Assembly (NCBI GenBank): GCA_051985675.1
Contig: JBPYFJ010000020.1
Span: 1-64,000 of the forward strand
Direction: 5' to 3'
DNA: 64,000 bases
Origin: JAFAXD01 sp051985675
Lineage (GTDB): Bacteria > Pseudomonadota > Alphaproteobacteria > Rhizobiales > Xanthobacteraceae
How positions within the stretch are numbered: position 1 is the stretch's first letter; each line of letters starts with the position of its first letter. This document shows positions 60,685 through 64,000 of the stretch, one piece after another. A program made the position numbers and the translations under genes. The notes below the pieces were generated by a model. That model was not told where the DNA came from and made no database searches. It worked only from the letters and a program-made list of their open reading frames with translations.

Positions 60685-61311
60685 ATGATCCTGCTGATCG
60701 ACAACTACGACAGCTTCACGTTCAACCTCGTCCACTATCTTGGTGGCTTGGGGGCGAAGGTGTCTGTCCATCGCAACGACAAGATCAGCGTCGCGGAAGC
60801 CCTGGCATGCGAGCCGGATGCGATCGTGCTCTCGCCCGGCCCGTGCACCCCGAACGATGCAGGGATTTGCCTTGACCTGATTGAGCGGGCCTCCCCCACG
60901 GTTCCAATCTTCGGGGTCTGTCTCGGTCATCAAGCGATCGGCCAAGTGTTTGGCGGACAGGTTGTGCGGGCTCCGGTGCCGGTTCACGGCAAGCTCTCCG
61001 CAATTCATCACGGCGCCGAGGGCGTCTTTCGCGGCATTAATGGACCGTTCCGGGCGACGCGCTACCACTCGCTCATCGTTGATCGCAAAAACCTGCCACA
61101 AGATATTGTCGTAACAGCGGAAACAGACGATCATCTGATCATGGGGCTCCGCCACAGGACGTTCCCCGTGCATGGCGTGCAGTTTCATCCCGAAAGCATC
61201 GCGTCCGAACATGGCCACTTGATCTTGCGCAACTTTCTCGACATAGCCGCGCGATGGAACGGTACGACCGGACGCGTCGCGCCGACCAAACAAGCCATGC
61301 AGGCGTATTGA
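60685..61311 (+). CDS. trpG: anthranilate synthase component II (glutamine amidotransferase)
   Basis: 208 residues from ATG 60685 (MILLIDNYDSFTFNLVHYLG). Class I glutaminase with oxyanion LSPGPCTP, nucleophile Cys79 (FGVCLGHQAIG), and the His/Glu pair in VQFHPESIAS. It feeds ammonia to TrpE. Such proteins may also serve p-aminobenzoate synthesis. trpD follows with a one-base gap. Confidence 0.96.
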   Translation: MILLIDNYDSFTFNLVHYLGGLGAKVSVHRNDKISVAEALACEPDAIVLSPGPCTPNDAGICLDLIERASPTVPIFGVCLGHQAIGQVFGGQVVRAPVPVHGKLSAIHHGAEGVFRGINGPFRATRYHSLIVDRKNLPQDIVVTAETDDHLIMGLRHRTFPVHGVQFHPESIASEHGHLILRNFLDIAARWNGTTGRVAPTKQAMQAY

Positions 61312-61312
61312 G

Positions 61313-62326
61313 ATGGTCGAACTCAAGGCACTCCTCGGCCAGGTTGCGACCGGCGCCCCGCTGTCGCGGGAGCAGGCAGCCGCGGCGTTCGACAGCATGA
61401 TGTCCGGCGAAGCAACGCCTTCGCAAATGGGCGGGCTGCTCATGGCTTTGCGCGTGCGGGGCGAGACCATCGATGAAATTACCGGCGCGGTCGCAGCGAT
61501 GCGGGCCAAGATGGTGCACGTCGAGGCGCCGCCCGGCGCCATCGATGTCGTTGGCACCGGCGGCGATGCGTCAGGCTCCTACAACATTTCCACGTGCGCT
61601 GCCTTTGTGGTCGCGGGCGCGGGCGTGCCTGTCGCCAAGCACGGCAATCGCGCGCTCTCCTCGCGCTCGGGCGCGGCGGACGTCCTCGGCGCACTCGGGG
61701 TGAAGATCGATTTAGCTCCTGAGGCGATCGCGCGTTGCATCGCCGAGGCCGGCATCGGATTTATGTTTGCGCCGTCGCATCACCCCGCCATGAAGAATGT
61801 CGGGCCGACGCGCGTCGAACTCGGCACGCGCACGATTTTCAACTTGCTCGGACCGCTGTCAAATCCGGCCAATGTCAAACGGCAGATGGTCGGCGTCTTT
61901 TCCAAACAGTGGGTCGAGCCGCTTGCCCAGGTGCTGAAGAACCTCGGTTCGGAACGCGCCTTTGTGGTCCACGGCTCCGACGGCCTCGACGAGATCACCA
62001 CATCCGGACCAACGTTCGTCGCCGCGCTCGAGAAAGGTGCAGTGCGTACGTTCGAAATCAAGCCCGAGGAGCTTGGCCTTACCCGTGTGAAGGCGGAAGC
62101 GCTGCGCGGCGGCGACGCCGAGGCGAACGCGGATGCTCTGACCCAGGTCCTGCAGGGCAAGTCCGGTCCATTCCGCGATGTGGCGATGCTGAACGCCGCT
62201 GCCGCGCTGGTGGTCGCCGACGCCGCCACGGACCTCAAACATGGCTTGGCGCTGGCCAAGAAGTCGATTGATACAGGCGAGGCCGAAGGTGCGCTCAACC
62301 GCCTGGTTGCCGTGTCGAACGCGTGA
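61313..62326 (+). CDS. trpD: anthranilate phosphoribosyltransferase
   Basis: 337 residues. The PRPP-binding GTGGDASGSYNIST, the KHGNRALSSRSGAADVL segment, and the anthranilate-channel residues ASPSHHPAMKNVGPTR-like FAPSHHPAMKNVGPTR. Then FNLLGPLSNPA and VVHGSDGLDEI. It converts anthranilate and PRPP to phosphoribosylanthranilate. Starts 1 base after trpG; its stop overlaps the trpC ATG (TGATG). Confidence 0.97.
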   Translation: MVELKALLGQVATGAPLSREQAAAAFDSMMSGEATPSQMGGLLMALRVRGETIDEITGAVAAMRAKMVHVEAPPGAIDVVGTGGDASGSYNISTCAAFVVAGAGVPVAKHGNRALSSRSGAADVLGALGVKIDLAPEAIARCIAEAGIGFMFAPSHHPAMKNVGPTRVELGTRTIFNLLGPLSNPANVKRQMVGVFSKQWVEPLAQVLKNLGSERAFVVHGSDGLDEITTSGPTFVAALEKGAVRTFEIKPEELGLTRVKAEALRGGDAEANADALTQVLQGKSGPFRDVAMLNAAAALVVADAATDLKHGLALAKKSIDTGEAEGALNRLVAVSNA

Positions 62327-63141
62327 TGTCCGATATCCTGACCCGCATCGAAGCCTATAAGCGAGCTGAGATCACCTCGGCAAAGCGGGCCTACCCTCTT
62401 GCCCGACTTGAAGCGGATGCCAAAGCCGCCTCACCGCCACGCGGCTTTTGCACGGCGATCGAGGCCCGTATCGGTCGAGGCGACTACGCGCTGATCGCGG
62501 AGGTAAAGAAGGCAAGCCCGTCCAAAGGGCTGATCCGCGCCGACTTCGACCCGCCGGCACTTGCACGAGCCTACCAACAGGGCGGCGCGACCTGCCTGTC
62601 GGTGCTCACCGACGGACCCTCGTTCCAGGGCGACCGAAGTCACCTGATGTCGGCGCGGGCGGCGACGTCCTTGCCGACACTGCGAAAGGACTTCCTGTTT
62701 GATCCCTACCAGGTGGTGGAGGCTCGGGCCTGGGGCGCCGACTGCATCCTGATCATCGTCGCGGCCGTCGACGACGTAACCGCGAGCGAGCTCGAGGCCG
62801 CGGCGCTCGCCCTTGGCATGGACGTGCTGGTCGAGATCCATGATGAACGCGAGCTCGAGCGTGCCCTGCGCCTCAAATCCCGTCTCATCGGCATCAACAA
62901 TCGTGACCTGCGGACCTTCGTGACCAGCCTCGCGGTCAGCGAGCGGCTGGCCCCGCAAATACCGCGCGACAAAATCATCGTCGGCGAAAGCGGAATGGCT
63001 ACGCCGGCCGACCTCGCGCGGCTCGCGGCGATTGGCATCTCGGCGTTTCTGATCGGCGAAAGCCTGATGCGTCGAGCCGACGTGGCGGAGGCAACCCGAG
63101 CTTTGCTCACGCGTGCCGATGCTGCGGCGCACGCCCAATGA
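62326..63141 (+). CDS. trpC: indole-3-glycerol phosphate synthase
   Basis: 271 residues from ATG 62326; GTG 62323 is the alternative. TIM barrel with IAEVKKASPSKGLI (catalytic Lys), LSVLTDGPSFQGD, LRKDFLFDPYQV (second Lys), VEIHDERELERAL, GINNRDLRTF and VGESGMATP. It closes the indole ring from CdRP. Not fused to TrpF. The stop overlaps the moaC ATG (ATGA). Confidence 0.97.
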   Translation: MSDILTRIEAYKRAEITSAKRAYPLARLEADAKAASPPRGFCTAIEARIGRGDYALIAEVKKASPSKGLIRADFDPPALARAYQQGGATCLSVLTDGPSFQGDRSHLMSARAATSLPTLRKDFLFDPYQVVEARAWGADCILIIVAAVDDVTASELEAAALALGMDVLVEIHDERELERALRLKSRLIGINNRDLRTFVTSLAVSERLAPQIPRDKIIVGESGMATPADLARLAAIGISAFLIGESLMRRADVAEATRALLTRADAAAHAQ

Positions 63142-63626
63142 AGGGGCGCAGGCTCACCCATCTCGGGCGGCGCGGCGAAGCCCGCATGGTCGATGTGTCC
63201 AAGAAGATGGCGACCGAACGGGTCGCGACCGCCGAGGGTCGCGTCATCATGAACAAGACGACGCTCGACATCGTGTGCAAAGGCGACGCCAAGAAAGGCG
63301 ACGTCATGGGCGCCGCCAGAATAGCCGGCATCATGGCTGCTAAACGCACGCACGATTTGATTCCGCTGTGCCATCCATTGGCCTTGTCTCGCGTTGAGGT
63401 CGAGATCACTCCCGACGAGCGATTGCCTGGGCTGGTCGTGCGCGCCACGACCGGGATCACGGGCAAGACCGGGGTTGAAATGGAGGCATTGACGGCGGTG
63501 TCAGTTGCCTGCCTGACGGTGTACGACATGGTCAAGGCGATTGAACGCGGCATGCGCATCGAGGGGATTCGGCTGATCGAGAAACGTGGCGGCAAGTCCG
63601 GGCATTTCCAAGCGGAGGAGGCTTGA
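63138..63626 (+). CDS. moaC: cyclic pyranopterin monophosphate synthase MoaC
   Basis: 162 residues, MKGRRLTHLGRRGEARMVDV. It has KGDVMGAARIAGIMAAKRT, the active-site LIPLCHPLALSRVEV, GKTGVEMEALTAVSVACLTVYDM and the conserved Lys end. It completes cPMP formation in molybdenum cofactor synthesis. Coupled to trpC by a 4-base overlap and directly followed by moeA, so tryptophan and molybdopterin genes share an operon. Confidence 0.96.
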   Translation: MKGRRLTHLGRRGEARMVDVSKKMATERVATAEGRVIMNKTTLDIVCKGDAKKGDVMGAARIAGIMAAKRTHDLIPLCHPLALSRVEVEITPDERLPGLVVRATTGITGKTGVEMEALTAVSVACLTVYDMVKAIERGMRIEGIRLIEKRGGKSGHFQAEEA

Positions 63627-64000
63627 GTGCTCAGCGTTGCCGAGGCGCTCACGCTCGTGCTCGCCGACGCACGGGCGCTGCCGCCGGTTGAGGCTGAGTT
63701 GATTAGCGCGTACGGGCGCGTCCTGGCTGCTGACGTCAAGGCGTTACGCACTCAGCCTCCGGCACCGGTCTCCGCCATGGATGGCTACGCGGTGCGCTCC
63801 TCCGATGTGGCGAGCGTGCCGGCCCGCTTGAGCGTGATCGGTGAAGTTGCGGCTGGCCGGCCGTTCGAGCGCGCCATCGGCCCGGGCGAAGCCGCGCGCA
63901 TCTTCACGGGTGGCGTGGTGCCGACCGGCGCGGACGCAATCATCATCCAGGAGCACGCGACCCGTGCCGGCCATGAGGTCACGATCACGCGGCCCGCGAG
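63627..64000 (+). CDS. moeA: molybdopterin molybdenumtransferase MoeA, N-terminal part (cut by window end)
   Basis: Starts at GTG 63627 immediately after the moaC stop, with ggaggagg upstream. The first 124 residues show MoeA features: LSVAEALTLVLADARALPPVE, GRVLAADVKALRTQPPAPVSAMDGYAVRSSD in pieces, and GEAARIFTGGVVPTGADAIIIQE. MoeA inserts molybdate into adenylated molybdopterin. The rest lies beyond 64000. Confidence 0.95.
   Translation, partial: MLSVAEALTLVLADARALPPVEAELISAYGRVLAADVKALRTQPPAPVSAMDGYAVRSSDVASVPARLSVIGEVAAGRPFERAIGPGEAARIFTGGVVPTGADAIIIQEHATRAGHEVTITRPA

Overview
The window reads as a chromosomal segment of a high-GC alphaproteobacterium of the order Hyphomicrobiales (Rhizobiales), closest in style to the Bradyrhizobium / Rhodopseudomonas / Xanthobacteraceae side. 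This rests on gene order rather than on any search: dusB-ntrB-ntrC-ntrY-ntrX-hfq-hflX, eno-ftsB-pdhA-pdhB-pdhC-lpd-lipA, rlpA-dac-tmk-holB-metG-tatD, an ispDF fusion, orphan TAT-exported substrate-binding proteins, and palindromic intergenic repeats of a type common in that group. The exact genus cannot be fixed from the sequence alone.

Layout. Bases 1-12.7 kb are a low-density accessory stretch. It holds repeats, small secreted proteins, a frameshifted TPR/caspase-like protein, an amidase, two substrate-binding proteins without transporters, one tRNA-Ser(UGA), and a graveyard of broken genes (membrane protein with an in-frame stop, serine protease, cytochrome c, ATP-dependent DNA ligase). 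From 13 kb to the end the window is dense core genome. 13.1-20.4 kb (+): rlpA, a D,D-carboxypeptidase, tmk, holB, metG, tatD and a metallo-hydrolase, many with 4-base overlaps. 20.8-22.3 kb (+): dps and mazG. 22.5-32.8 kb (-): the nitrogen regulatory block dusB-ntrBC-ntrYX followed by a D-amino-acid aminotransferase, hfq and hflX. 32.9-34.6 kb (+): ispDF and pncC/cinA. 34.6-46.9 kb (mostly -): enolase, ftsB, the pyruvate dehydrogenase complex (pdhA, pdhB, a DUF5076 gene, pdhC, lpd), lipoyl synthase and ratA, with yqgE in reverse orientation and an orphan amino-acid-type binding protein inserted. 47.2-48.4 kb (+): a DJ-1/PfpI protein and queF. 48.3-51.3 kb (-): thiO-thiS-thiG-thiE behind a TPP riboswitch. 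51.3-56.6 kb (-): an MFS transporter, kdsA, pyrG, secG, tpiA. 56.8-64 kb (+): ppiD, trpE, trpG, trpD, trpC, moaC and the start of moeA.

How it works together. Lipoyl synthase, two lipoyl-bearing subunits (PdhB and PdhC) and dihydrolipoyl dehydrogenase make and use the pyruvate dehydrogenase cofactor, with enolase supplying carbon upstream. NtrBC and NtrYX are two parallel nitrogen/redox two-component systems. The thi genes build the thiazole half of thiamine and join it to the pyrimidine under TPP control, and TPP is itself the cofactor of PdhA/B. The trp run covers anthranilate to indole-glycerol phosphate.

No new defence system, CRISPR array, integrase or intact insertion sequence was seen. 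The most unusual signals are: a 34-base insertion in the serine-protease remnant that copies 29 bases of a neighbouring gene; the frameshifted DUF6719-like/TPR/caspase protein; an A-R-N triplet-rich hfq leader; a small membrane gene with an amber codon at position 5 between trpE and trpG; and a long 25-base-pair inverted repeat at 12.7 kb.
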